Assembly: GCA_902788035.1 (NCBI GenBank) | Contig: CADAIL010000027.1 | Location: 1 to 37,680 of the forward strand | DNA from: an uncultured Lachnospiraceae bacterium | Lineage (GTDB): Bacteria; Bacillota; Clostridia; Lachnospirales; Lachnospiraceae | Direction: 5' to 3' | DNA: 37,680 bases | In this document: positions 1-8,093 of the stretch, piece after piece | Layout: every line of letters begins with the position of its first letter | How positions within the stretch are numbered: the stretch's first letter is position 1 | Made by a program: the position numbers and the translations under genes | Notes under the pieces: generated by a model | Told to the model about the DNA's origin: nothing | Databases searched by the model: none | The model's input: the letters and a program-made list of their open reading frames with translations, nothing else

Positions 1-105
1 CAGCAGAATTTGCAAATGTCAGTTTTGCTGATAAATAAGCCATTTTTTGAACCTGTCAAAAGTCCGGTATACTTGCAAAAAGCCAGATATTCCAATGGCA
101 TTCAA

Positions 106-138
106 GGGGTCATGAGTTCGAGTCTCACTATCTCCACG
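106..138 (+). other. possible 3' end of a tmRNA or tRNA-like gene (remnant or partial)
   Basis: The stretch reads GGTC, a 5-nt arm, TTCGAGT, a matching arm, then TATCTCCA. This is the usual order of a T-arm followed by the 3' acceptor strand. The acceptor strand could pair with a 5' GGGGATA, the type of 5' end found on tmRNAs, and a rho-independent terminator follows within 10 bases. The CCA end is not intact (it reads CGA), and no anticodon arm or tag reading frame is visible in the 105 bases available upstream. It may be the end of a gene starting outside the window, a decayed remnant, or an integration-site copy. Confidence 0.3.
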
Positions 139-143
139 ATATA

Positions 144-180
144 CCGGAACACTGATGCAAATCAGGGTTCCGGTTTTTTT
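144..180 (+). terminator. rho-independent terminator upstream of the MATE gene
   Basis: CCGGAAC (144-150) pairs perfectly with GTTCCGG (167-173) and is followed directly by a run of T. It would end the RNA-like element before it and separates that element from the MATE gene. Confidence 0.75.
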
Positions 181-233
181 CTACCTGCCGGGTACCGGCA
201 AGCCGAAAAAATCACTGAGAGGACATTTTACCT

Positions 234-1589
234 ATGCTCTACACAAAGCCCCGCGAGGGCTTCTACCACAAGCTCTTTACACTGCTCCTGCCCATAGTCA
301 TACAGAATCTGATCACATCAGCCGTCAGCATGGCCGACGTCGTCATGCTCGGACAGGTGAATCAGACAGTTCTCTCGGCAGCCTCTCTGGCCGGGCAGGT
401 CCAGTTCGTTTTAAATATTGTGTATTTCGGGCTCGCGTCAGCGCTCACGATTCTCGCTTCCCAGTACTGGGGCAGGGGTGACCGCAGAACTGTCGCCAGA
501 ATTTTCGGCATAGGACTCATTATATCGGTCCCGGTGTCGACCGTCGTCTGCGCAGCTGCCGCCTTTTTCCCCGACTTTGTCATACGCATATGGACAAATG
601 TACCCGAGCTCATAGACGCGGGAGCCGATTACCTTCGATGGGTCGCACTCTCATATTTCTTTATGGGCATTACACAGCCCTATCTGTCTATCATGAAGAG
701 CTGTGAGCGAGTCTCCATGGCGACCAAGGTTTCGGTGCTTGCCCTCGGCCTCAACGTTGTACTGAACGCGTTGCTCATTTTCGGCCTTGGCGGGTTTCCC
801 CGGATGGGAATTCGGGGAGCCGCTCTTGCGACCGCAATCTCACGATTTGTGGAGCTGGCAATCTGCCTTGCGGATTTTGTCCGTCAGAGGATCATGCCGA
901 GAAATCCGGTCAACATGTTCACAATCCCGCGGGCGCTCGTTGCCGATTTTGTCCGCTATTCCCTTCCGGCCTTCATCAATGACGCTATGTGGGGGCTGGC
1001 CTTCAATATGAATTCTATCATCATGGGTCACCTGGGATCGGATATCGTCGCGGCTAACTCGATCGTGACGGTCACCCGCGATCTCATAACGACAGTCGGA
1101 TTCGGCATTTCCGCCGCGTCATCTATACTTCTCGGTGTCGAGCTCGGTGCAAATCAAATCAGCCGGGCAAGAGAGGATGCCTCCTCGATCATGCAGGTCA
1201 CTGTGATCGTGAGTATCGTGCAGGGACTGGTGCTGCTTTTGTTGTCGCCGGTGATTCCGTCATTTGCAAAACTATCCCCGGTGGCAGTAGGATATCTGCG
1301 GGTCATGCTTCCTGTCAACTGCGTATACCAGATGGGGCAAATGATCAACACAGTGCTGATCGCGTCAATCTTCCGGTGCGGCGGGGATTCCAGGTACGGC
1401 ATGAAACTCGATATCATCTGTATGTGGTGCTTTGCGGTGCCGCTCGGGCTTGTGAGCGCGTTCGTGCTGAAGCTGCCGCCGCTCATTGTATATCTGTGTA
1501 TGTGCACGGATGAGTTCGCCAAGATGCCGTTCGCGCTCAGGCATTATAAGAGCGGGGAGTGGATCCGCAATCTGACGAGGGAACTTTGA
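234..1589 (+). CDS. MATE family efflux transporter
   Basis: The 451-residue hydrophobic protein has the length and hydrophobic pattern of the MATE (multidrug and toxin extrusion) family: about 12 transmembrane helices in two halves, exporting cationic compounds or metabolites by exchange with Na+ or H+. The N-terminal segment (FTLLLPIVIQNLITSAVSM, about residues 17-35) is typical of the first helix in the family, and the second half begins near residue 230 with a similar helix. The ATG start is supported by GAGAGGA about ten bases upstream. The gene is preceded by a terminator, so it is probably the first gene of its transcript. The next gene begins 72 bases downstream on the same strand. The family call is solid; the substrate cannot be read from sequence. 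Confidence 0.9.
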   Translation: MLYTKPREGFYHKLFTLLLPIVIQNLITSAVSMADVVMLGQVNQTVLSAASLAGQVQFVLNIVYFGLASALTILASQYWGRGDRRTVARIFGIGLIISVPVSTVVCAAAAFFPDFVIRIWTNVPELIDAGADYLRWVALSYFFMGITQPYLSIMKSCERVSMATKVSVLALGLNVVLNALLIFGLGGFPRMGIRGAALATAISRFVELAICLADFVRQRIMPRNPVNMFTIPRALVADFVRYSLPAFINDAMWGLAFNMNSIIMGHLGSDIVAANSIVTVTRDLITTVGFGISAASSILLGVELGANQISRAREDASSIMQVTVIVSIVQGLVLLLLSPVIPSFAKLSPVAVGYLRVMLPVNCVYQMGQMINTVLIASIFRCGGDSRYGMKLDIICMWCFAVPLGLVSAFVLKLPPLIVYLCMCTDEFAKMPFALRHYKSGEWIRNLTREL

Positions 1590-1661
1590 ACCGAGATGTT
1601 AGCCGGCGTTTCCGATGCTGTCAGCCCTCCGGCAGATGGCATCTTAAAGAAAGGAGCGGAC

Positions 1662-2432
1662 GTGAATAAGAATAAGGTGTATTTAATCGTACAGTCTGTT
1701 CTCTGCGTTGTGGTTTGCGCGATGCTTGCCGCCGCAGCGATCATGATCTACCGGGCCGGGCTGGCCCAAAAGGCAGCCGATCCCCTGAGCTGGATCTACA
1801 CCCGCGAGAAGGTGGCAGCGGCCTTAGTTCCTGTCATGCCGGTGCTGATTCTGGGAATAATTGTGACCGTCGTCGGTCTCATCATGAAGATCACGGATGC
1901 AAATGCCGACAAGCCCGCAAAGGATGTCGAACTCCAGCGGGATTTGACGATAAGCCGCGTCGCCTCACCGAGCAGCGAGATGAAAGCGGAGCGGAGCAGG
2001 CAGAGGAAACTTAATTATGGGGGCTGGGCTGCATTTGCACTCTGCATGGTTCCGATCCTTATTTACATAACGAACGGAAATCATTTCCCGAACGGCGATC
2101 TGGAGCCTGTGTTCCTTGCCCTGATTGCGCATATCCTTCCGTGGACGCTGATTGGCCTGGGTATTCTCATGATTTCTACGGTGCTGCAGGAAAAGAGCAT
2201 GGAGCGTGAGATTCTGGCCGCCAAGGAGCAGATCAAGCTGGAAAAAGCGGGAGGCGTGAAAACTGAGGCAGACGGTGGAAAAGGACGGCAGGCAGAACGG
2301 GCACGGTTCCTTCGCATCGCTCTTTTGATCGTCGCAGTTATGATGATCGTCGCAGGCACTTTTAACGGAAGCGCAAGAGATGTTTTTGGTAAAGCGGTAA
2401 AGATTTGTACGGAGTGTATAGGCCTTGGATAA
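1662..2432 (+). CDS. multi-pass membrane protein with C-terminal CxxC (CD1871A-like) tail
   Basis: I place the start at GTG 1662 because AAGGAG lies five bases upstream; an in-frame ATG at 1596 has no ribosome site. The 256-residue product has about five hydrophobic segments (near residues 4-28, 47-70, 125-140, 155-178 and 225-242 of this start) and a charged Lys/Glu stretch around 190-220. It ends in KICTECIGLG. This CxxC-plus-Ile-Gly-Leu-Gly ending matches the small clostridial CXXC proteins annotated as CD1871A family, known beside polyferredoxin/thioredoxin genes. Here the tail appears fused to a longer membrane domain that I do not recognise. The stop overlaps the next gene, so the two are translationally coupled. 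A role in membrane thiol or electron transfer is inferred from the tail and the neighbour. Confidence 0.7.
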   Translation: MNKNKVYLIVQSVLCVVVCAMLAAAAIMIYRAGLAQKAADPLSWIYTREKVAAALVPVMPVLILGIIVTVVGLIMKITDANADKPAKDVELQRDLTISRVASPSSEMKAERSRQRKLNYGGWAAFALCMVPILIYITNGNHFPNGDLEPVFLALIAHILPWTLIGLGILMISTVLQEKSMEREILAAKEQIKLEKAGGVKTEADGGKGRQAERARFLRIALLIVAVMMIVAGTFNGSARDVFGKAVKICTECIGLG

Positions 2433-4077
2433 TACAAATGCTATCGGACGGAAACCCCTCCGCCCCTCAACAAGAAAACTCATTCAGCTTTACAGTGCGC
2501 TGCTTCACAATGCGCATCTGAAAGGCTTTATTGACGGCGAGATTTACCAGGGGTCAGCGAAGTACGCCTGCGCTCCCGGTTTTAATTGTTATTCCTGCCC
2601 CGGAGCTGTGGCTGCATGTCCGCTCGGCGCGCTGCAGAACGCGCTGGCCTCTTCCGGTCACCGGGCAGGATGGTATGTGATGGGCATTCTCCTGCTCTTC
2701 GGCGTGACGGCCGGGCGCACCATCTGCGGATGGCTCTGTCCGCTGGGTCTTATTCAGGAACTTCTGAATAAGATTCCTACATATAAGATAAAGAAGAGCC
2801 GTATTACGAGAGTGCTGACATGGCTGAGATATGTGATTTTGGTCGTATTTGTTTTAGCTATTCCGCTCTGGTACGGACTTGCGCACGATATTCCGGTGCC
2901 GGGATTCTGTAAGTATATTTGTCCGGCGGGAACATTTGAAGGAGCGATCGGACTCCTGTCCAATCCGGCCAATACGAGCCTTTTTGGCATGTTGGGAATC
3001 CTCTTTACAAGGAAGTTCACGATTATGCTGATCATCGGACTTGCCTGCATTTTCTGCTACCGCAGCTTCTGCCGTTTCATTTGCCCGCTCGGCGCGATTT
3101 ACGGACTTTTTAACAAGTTCTGCCTTGTGGGAGTGCGGGTGGATCAGAGCCGCTGCAACAGTTGCGGAGCCTGCGTAAGGAACTGTGGCATGGACGTTCG
3201 CCATGTGGGCGATCATGAGTGCATTCACTGCGCAAAGTGCATGGACGTGTGTGCGCAGAAGGCCATTTCGCTCAAGGCCGGTAATGTGGTGCTGATGGCA
3301 TCGGAGGGAGCGGGCTCTCTCAAGGCGGACAATGAGGTGAAAGCACCGGCGGGAGTAGGCTCGATCAAGGCGGGCAATGCAGTGAAATCGCCGGCAGCAG
3401 CGTTCAATGACAAAGCATATGGGAGCCGCAAAAAGGGCGGAAGGATTGCCTGGGGTATCGCGCTTCTTGTATTGTGCGCTGCTCTTGTGTGGTTCAATTT
3501 CCTTGATCCGGCAGTCCGCGCAGAAACCGGATCAGGGGTTTCCGGCCAAGCAGGAGCAGGGGTTTCCAATCAGGCAGGAACCGGGACTGAAGTTTCCGGA
3601 CAGGCTGGAACCGGTGTAGATGCTACAGGCCAGGCGGGAGCAACCATAGGTTTTGAGCCTGGCATGGAGCTTGCTGACTTCACGATGGAGTGCCTTGACG
3701 GCTCTGAGTTCCATCTTGCGGATACCCGGGGCAAGGTCGTCTTCATCAACCTCTGGGCAACCTACTGTACACCTTGTGTGCAGGAGCTCCCGCATTTTGA
3801 CGCGCTCTATCAGCAGCATGAGGGAGACATTGCCATGCTTGCCGTGCATTCTTCCATCGTGACGGATGATCCGGCGGAATTCCTGGCTGACAAGGGCTGG
3901 ACGATCCCCTTTGCCGTTGATACGGAGGACGATATGCTGTGGAGCATCGTCGACGGTTCATCAACCTTGCCGCAGACTATTGTGCTTGATCGGAACGGAG
4001 TGGTGATTTACAACCAGAAGGGATCGGTGACTCCCGAGGTGCTTGCAGCGCTTTACGAGCAGGCGGCGGGGGAGTGA
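2425..4077 (+). CDS. membrane polyferredoxin (NapH/CcoG-like) fused to a TlpA-type thioredoxin domain
   Basis: Translation starts at TTG 2425, inside the end of the previous gene, with GGAG about ten bases upstream. The 550-residue protein has three parts. Residues 1-235 form a multi-spanning domain with repeated Cys-Pro motifs (SCPGAVAACPLGAL, GWLCPLG, YICPAG, FICPLGAIYG) as in NapH-type proteins. Residues about 240-290 hold two [4Fe-4S] ferredoxin motifs (CNSCGACVRNC and CIHCAKCMDVC). After a low-complexity linker and one more membrane helix (about 335-355) comes a Gly/Gln/Ala-rich spacer and a TlpA/ResA-like thioredoxin domain (about 410-550) with active site C448-T-P-C451 and the cis-Pro motif TLPQT. 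It probably passes electrons from the cytosol across the membrane to extracytoplasmic thiols. The fusion is unusual; these units are normally separate genes. Confidence 0.85.
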   Translation: MDNTNAIGRKPLRPSTRKLIQLYSALLHNAHLKGFIDGEIYQGSAKYACAPGFNCYSCPGAVAACPLGALQNALASSGHRAGWYVMGILLLFGVTAGRTICGWLCPLGLIQELLNKIPTYKIKKSRITRVLTWLRYVILVVFVLAIPLWYGLAHDIPVPGFCKYICPAGTFEGAIGLLSNPANTSLFGMLGILFTRKFTIMLIIGLACIFCYRSFCRFICPLGAIYGLFNKFCLVGVRVDQSRCNSCGACVRNCGMDVRHVGDHECIHCAKCMDVCAQKAISLKAGNVVLMASEGAGSLKADNEVKAPAGVGSIKAGNAVKSPAAAFNDKAYGSRKKGGRIAWGIALLVLCAALVWFNFLDPAVRAETGSGVSGQAGAGVSNQAGTGTEVSGQAGTGVDATGQAGATIGFEPGMELADFTMECLDGSEFHLADTRGKVVFINLWATYCTPCVQELPHFDALYQQHEGDIAMLAVHSSIVTDDPAEFLADKGWTIPFAVDTEDDMLWSIVDGSSTLPQTIVLDRNGVVIYNQKGSVTPEVLAALYEQAAGE

Positions 4078-4161
4078 TGGGGATGATCATCGTCTCTCCG
4101 CAGAGGTGCTGGACCGACCTTGGCGCTCCGAAAGAATTGATAAACCGAGACTCGAAATAAT

Positions 4162-4205
4162 TTACGCGCCAAAAGCTCGAATGAGTTATGAGGCGCGTAA
4201 TTTTT
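4162..4205 (+). terminator. rho-independent terminator after the polyferredoxin-thioredoxin gene
   Basis: TTACGCGCC (4162-4170) pairs perfectly with GGCGCGTAA (4192-4200), followed by five T. It ends the transcript of the preceding redox genes. Confidence 0.8.
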
Positions 4206-4889
4206 GTCCTTGTGACAGAATCTAAACATGCTCTTCACCCCAAAGTAGTAATGGCGAACAGCCATCTTTGTCCTTTCCGGCGTACGATGACTGCCCGGAA
4301 GGTTTAGAGGGCAGTAGATTTCAGAGAAAGCACCTTTTGCTAAGTGCTGGTCAAAATCTCATATAAGAACGTCTTACCATCACCGAGTATCAAAAACATT
4401 AATAGTAACTGCTTTTAAGCTGTTCATCAGTTTGGGTCAACAGTAGATATAACTAAAATCGAGCTTGCGCGACTGCCTATGCAGCTTGATTTGAGTCTTG
4501 TATGGCACTGCGTATGTGCATTATTTTGCAAAAGCGACTGCTGGTTACTCCCATCTTAAATTGTTCTATATTTACGTATGGGTTTTGCTTTTTATGTGCC
4601 ATAAGGACATAATGCGCGAATGGCAAGTGAGCCATCATACCTCGGCAATAAACAAGACAAGCTTTATGCGCTGGGAGCAAGAATAGATAAAACGAGGTGC
4701 AAATTATGCTGAACCAATGAACTCAATTAGGCCGAGAAATGCTCATGACTCCTTGAAGTATTACTCTAAATCGAGTATTATGTTAAGGGGTTTGCACTTT
4801 TTTAACAATATTGACAGCAATCTGAAACACTTTTCTGGTGATATTGGTCTAATATAGTGTGAGAAATTTTTATCAGGTGGAGTATTTAA
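4206..4889. other. gene-free AT-richer intergenic stretch with local hairpins
   Basis: No reading frame here has a ribosome site or a recognisable product; a 62-codon frame at 4498-4686 looks spurious. Two inverted repeats are visible. One is at 4317-4358 (GATTT and AGCAC pairing with GTGCT and AAATC). The other is around 4455-4492, where AAATCGAGCT opposes AGCTTGATTT across an 18-nt loop. A TTGACA box at 4811-4816 could be part of a promoter for the next gene, but no good -10 lies at standard spacing. The stretch could encode a small RNA or be decayed sequence. Confidence 0.4.
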
Positions 4890-6977
4890 ATGAGTAATTA
4901 CAGGGATGGCCATGGGGTGGTAAATCCCACTGGTATTAATAATGAGGGCTCCGGTGGAATCGGTCCTGCCGGTGAGGAGCTTCTGGCCGAACTCAATCAT
5001 GCGTATGAGCGTCCCTTACAGACTTCGGGAAGCTTGTCTAATGTGAGTGGAGCAGGGGAAGCTAAATTGCCTGAAGCCGATGAAGCGGCAGCGGCAGCCG
5101 GAGAAGCTAAATTGTCTGAAGCCGATGAAGCGGCAGCGGCAGCCGAGGAAACTAAATCGGCGGAAGCCGCTGAAACGGTCGCGACAGCCGGAGAAGGCGG
5201 CGTGTCTGCAGATGCTGAAACGGAAGCCGCAGAAGAGAAAGCAGAAACAACTGGGTCTGAAGCAGCCGAAACCGCAGCAGCCGGAACCGCAGAAGCAGCC
5301 GGAACAACAGCAGCAACCGAAACATTTGCCGTCGGAACACTAGAAGCCGCTGAAGCAACTGAGGCTGAAGCAACTGAGGCAGGAGCAACTGAGGCAGGAG
5401 CAACTGCGGCAGCAGCCGCCGAAACCCTAGCCGCACCGCTGCCGGGAGACACAGCCCCGGCGAACGCCGCGTCCGCGGACACCGCACAGGTATCACCTGC
5501 GCAGCCAGAGCCCTCCGCTCCAGAGCCGCCGGTCCCGGAAAAACGCACTTCGATCTGGATCAAGCTGCTCCGCACAAGCCTGCTCCTCGCAGCGATCATA
5601 GGCGCATTCGTTTTCTATTATCTGACTCAGTCCTACCAGTATACGGACAAGTTCATGATCGGAACTTTTGTCAACGGAAATGACGTCAGCGGCCAGACCG
5701 TAGCTGAGGTCGAGGAAGACATCAGAGCCCGTGTCGAGGACACGTACAGCCTGACGCTGACATTCCGCGATGGCGCGCAGGAGACGATCACGCCGGAAGA
5801 AATCGGCTACAGATATGTCTCGACAGGCGAAGTCGAGCAGGCTTTGCTTGATCAGAACCCGCTGACATGGGTCCTCAGAAATATGGGCCAGACCGTTGAG
5901 ATTGATGTTCCGGAGAATCATACATTTGATGAAGCAAAACTGGCGGAGGTTGTGAAGGCCATGCCTGAATTCCAGGTTGAAAATGTCGTCACCCCCACCA
6001 ACGCGTATCTGAACATCACGGACAAGAATGAGTTTGAAATCGTTCCCGAGACCCAGGGCAATGCCCCGATCGCGGACGCCATACTCCCGGCTCTGAATGA
6101 GCTGGTAACAAATTCTGAGATGGAGGGCAACCTCAACGATATCAAGGGATCCTATGAGACGCCGACGGTCACTGCGGACAATCCGGATCTCATCTATCAG
6201 CGCGACAACCTGAACAAGTTCCTGTCGACCAAGATCACCTATAAGCTTCCGAAAGATGCGACCAAGACGATTGACCGTGGAATGCTGATCAACTGGATCA
6301 CGAGGCAGGACAACGGGTACTACTATCTGGATGATACAACCATACATGATAACTGCGCGAAGTTTGTTGCCGAGATTGCCGCGCAGGTCGATGAGAGACA
6401 CAATTCGATTCCGTTCCCGTCGACAAATTCCGGAACGATCAACCTGTCCTGTGCAGAGTACGGACATGTGATCGATCAGCCGGGTGAGACAGAAGCCCTG
6501 TTCAAAGAGCTCAAAGATTGTACATCCGAGGAGAAGGAACCGCTGTACTCTCTCAATAAGAATGTGGATCCGAGGTTCGGCGGAACGTATGTAGAGGCGG
6601 ACCTCTCTAATCAGCATGTATACTATTATGAGAACGGTCAGCTGATCCTTGATACGCCGTGTGTGTCCGGCACAAAGTATGATTCCTCAAGACACACGGT
6701 TCTCGGCCTTTATTCGATCTACTATAAGCAGAGGAACCGTACTCTTCAGGGACCGATGGTGAACGGTGTTCCGTCCTACACATCATTTGTCAATTTCTGG
6801 ATGCCGTTCTATAAGGGCTACGGTCTGCACGACGCGTCCTGGAGAGGCAGCTTCGGAGGAACCATTTATTACAGCTCCGGTTCCCATGGCTGCATCAACC
6901 TGCCGTACAACGCCGCGGCAACACTTTATGAGCATACCGAGGTCGGCACCCCGGTCATCGTATTTGGCGGATACTAA
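4890..6977 (+). CDS. L,D-transpeptidase (YkuD domain) with PG-binding domain and long Ala/Glu-rich N-terminus
   Basis: L,D-transpeptidases form 3-3 cross-links in peptidoglycan or attach proteins to it. The 695-residue protein is a type II membrane protein. Residues 1-220 are low complexity, rich in Ala, Glu and Thr, with three 15-residue repeats near 56-100. One transmembrane helix follows at about 222-247. Residues about 255-550 resemble the PG_binding_4/VanW-linked domain found ahead of YkuD domains, and about 560-695 form the YkuD catalytic domain with S-H666-G-C668-I-N, Cys668 being the expected nucleophile. AGGTGGAG precedes the ATG. A hairpin follows the stop, so the gene is probably a single transcription unit. 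The very long, presumably cytoplasmic N-terminal tail is atypical for the family. Confidence 0.92.
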   Translation: MSNYRDGHGVVNPTGINNEGSGGIGPAGEELLAELNHAYERPLQTSGSLSNVSGAGEAKLPEADEAAAAAGEAKLSEADEAAAAAEETKSAEAAETVATAGEGGVSADAETEAAEEKAETTGSEAAETAAAGTAEAAGTTAATETFAVGTLEAAEATEAEATEAGATEAGATAAAAAETLAAPLPGDTAPANAASADTAQVSPAQPEPSAPEPPVPEKRTSIWIKLLRTSLLLAAIIGAFVFYYLTQSYQYTDKFMIGTFVNGNDVSGQTVAEVEEDIRARVEDTYSLTLTFRDGAQETITPEEIGYRYVSTGEVEQALLDQNPLTWVLRNMGQTVEIDVPENHTFDEAKLAEVVKAMPEFQVENVVTPTNAYLNITDKNEFEIVPETQGNAPIADAILPALNELVTNSEMEGNLNDIKGSYETPTVTADNPDLIYQRDNLNKFLSTKITYKLPKDATKTIDRGMLINWITRQDNGYYYLDDTTIHDNCAKFVAEIAAQVDERHNSIPFPSTNSGTINLSCAEYGHVIDQPGETEALFKELKDCTSEEKEPLYSLNKNVDPRFGGTYVEADLSNQHVYYYENGQLILDTPCVSGTKYDSSRHTVLGLYSIYYKQRNRTLQGPMVNGVPSYTSFVNFWMPFYKGYGLHDASWRGSFGGTIYYSSGSHGCINLPYNAAATLYEHTEVGTPVIVFGGY
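5056..5190 (+). repeat. three 45-bp in-frame tandem repeats in the L,D-transpeptidase gene
   Basis: The word GCTAAATTG/ACTAAATCG recurs at 5061, 5106 and 5151, a period of exactly 45 bases. It encodes three 15-residue units of the type EAKLPEADEAAAAAG. The first two are nearly identical and the third has diverged. They lie in the predicted cytoplasmic tail and are likely length-variable between strains. Confidence 0.85.
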
Positions 6978-6985
6978 TTGATTTT

Positions 6986-7026
6986 ATGTGGACGGTCCTG
7001 CATGCATGAACGCGGGATCGTCCATG
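6986..7026 (+). terminator. probable terminator after the L,D-transpeptidase gene
   Basis: ATGTGGACGGTCCTG opposes CGGGATCGTCCAT with a few mismatches, followed by GTTGTTTA. It is an imperfect hairpin with a weak T tract located nine bases after the stop codon. Confidence 0.5.
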
Positions 7027-7037
7027 TTGTTTATCTA

Positions 7038-7088
7038 TGTCAGCTGGCGCTGACATAAGTCCCGCGCCAAGTCTCGCGAACGAGACTT
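7038..7088. repeat. two short perfect hairpins between the L,D-transpeptidase and Hsp70-partner genes
   Basis: TGTCAGC (7038-7044) pairs with GCTGACA (7049-7055), and AAGTCTCG (7069-7076) pairs with CGAGACTT (7081-7088). The second hairpin and its left flank (CCCGCG-C-CAAGTCTCG) have a diverged copy at 23876-23903, so this is a small dispersed repeat rather than a lone terminator. No T tract follows. Confidence 0.55.
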
Positions 7089-7206
7089 GATTGCACGGCG
7101 GCAGGACACATGGCGGGGCCAAATTCAAGTCCCGCGCGTTTCCTGACGCCAGAGGAGAATCGCATGCCAACAGCTTCCCGCTCACCACAACCGAAAGGAT
7201 CTAATT

Positions 7207-8052
7207 ATGAATATCAGAGACCTGCTTGAAAAAGATAAAGAGCGGCTGATAACGCGTCTTACAAATGCAGTAAGCCCCGAACAGGCCGCCCGCGAATGCG
7301 AGGATGAGCTCAGCCGTCTTCTTCTTGAGTATAACGAACAAGCTCCCAGTGAACGGGTCAGCGAAGCGGCTTACTACTCGATGCAGACGGCACGGGCTGC
7401 CATCTCGCTGGTCGACAGCACAGGTGAGATCCGGGCCTATGAGCGAACCGGCGTCACCGAAGTGAGCGGTAAGAATTACGTGATACCTCTGGCCGGAGGC
7501 ATAGGTGCCATGGCAGCAGGCGGGCTTGTACTTGCGCTCGCGCCTGCAGTTCTTGCGCCGGTCGGCCTTATCGGTCTCATTGCAGGCTTTGCGGGAACCT
7601 TTGTGGCGGGTGTAAGGTTCGGCGGGAGAAGATCCGCGCCCGGAAACCGGGATCAAATCTTCGAGACACGGGTAGATGGAGGCAAGATTTATTCCAATCT
7701 CCTTCGGATGATGACGGTCATCGACCGGAACCTTCAGGATATCCACGGAAGGGAACAGCAGGAAGCTCCGGCAATCGAGATGAAATCCGAAAAGGCAGAG
7801 TCAGAGGAACTCGAGCTCCTGTCCGGCATTCTGGAGTCGGCCTACGCAAGGCGCGATGAGGGGGACTCCGAGGATACCATTTCCAATATTAAGTTTTATC
7901 TGCATCGGCGCGGAATTGACGTTGTCGATTACTCTGCCGATACAGAGCGCTGGTTCAATAAAATGCCCTCGAAGAGGCGCGGTACCATCCGCCCTGCGCT
8001 CGTGAAGGACGGGGCAGTCCTGATCAGAGGAATCGCTCAGGGAGGAATGTAA
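7207..8052 (+). CDS. membrane protein with GrpE-like C-terminal segment, partner of the downstream Hsp70
   Basis: I do not recognise a named family with certainty. The 281-residue product has a helical N-terminal half rich in Glu/Arg (1-80), a hydrophobic Gly/Ala hairpin (about 97-137) that could span or insert into the membrane, a charged linker, and a C-terminal segment with the order FNKMPSKRRGTIRPALVKDG. That order resembles the beta-wing ending of GrpE-like proteins found next to Hsp70 homologues. The gene is followed after 41 bases by an Hsp70 homologue on the same strand. A nucleotide-exchange or regulatory role for that Hsp70 is inferred. The ATG is preceded by GAAAGGAT. A duplicated copy of its last codons lies just downstream (see 8041-8093). 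Confidence 0.55.
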   Translation: MNIRDLLEKDKERLITRLTNAVSPEQAARECEDELSRLLLEYNEQAPSERVSEAAYYSMQTARAAISLVDSTGEIRAYERTGVTEVSGKNYVIPLAGGIGAMAAGGLVLALAPAVLAPVGLIGLIAGFAGTFVAGVRFGGRRSAPGNRDQIFETRVDGGKIYSNLLRMMTVIDRNLQDIHGREQQEAPAIEMKSEKAESEELELLSGILESAYARRDEGDSEDTISNIKFYLHRRGIDVVDYSADTERWFNKMPSKRRGTIRPALVKDGAVLIRGIAQGGM

Positions 8053-8093
8053 GATGGGGATACTTTTTGGCATAGCACAGGGAGGAATGTGAG
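8041..8093 (+). repeat. 40-bp tandem duplication at the gene junction, creating a 12-codon micro-ORF
   Basis: GGAGGAATGT-AAGATGG at 8041 recurs as GGAGGAATGT-GAGATGG at 8081, a period of 40 bases; the following bases (GGATACTTTTTGGCAT versus AGAGATTTTTCGGATT) also correspond. The first copy gives a small frame at 8054-8092 that begins like the Hsp70 start (MGILFG compared with MERFFG) and ends like the upstream gene (GIAQGGM). Each copy carries its own GGAGG ribosome site. It is most simply read as a duplicated stop/start junction, now diverged. Confidence 0.75.

Noticed and set aside
4498..4686. Small protein of 62 residues in the 4206-4889 gap
   Set aside because: No ribosome site, no recognisable product and unusual composition; it lies in AT-rich sequence with hairpins.
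4997..5599. Long minus-strand Ser/Ala/Val-rich frame opposite the L,D-transpeptidase gene
   Set aside because: It is the mirror of the low-complexity Ala/Glu codons on the plus strand and has no ribosome site.
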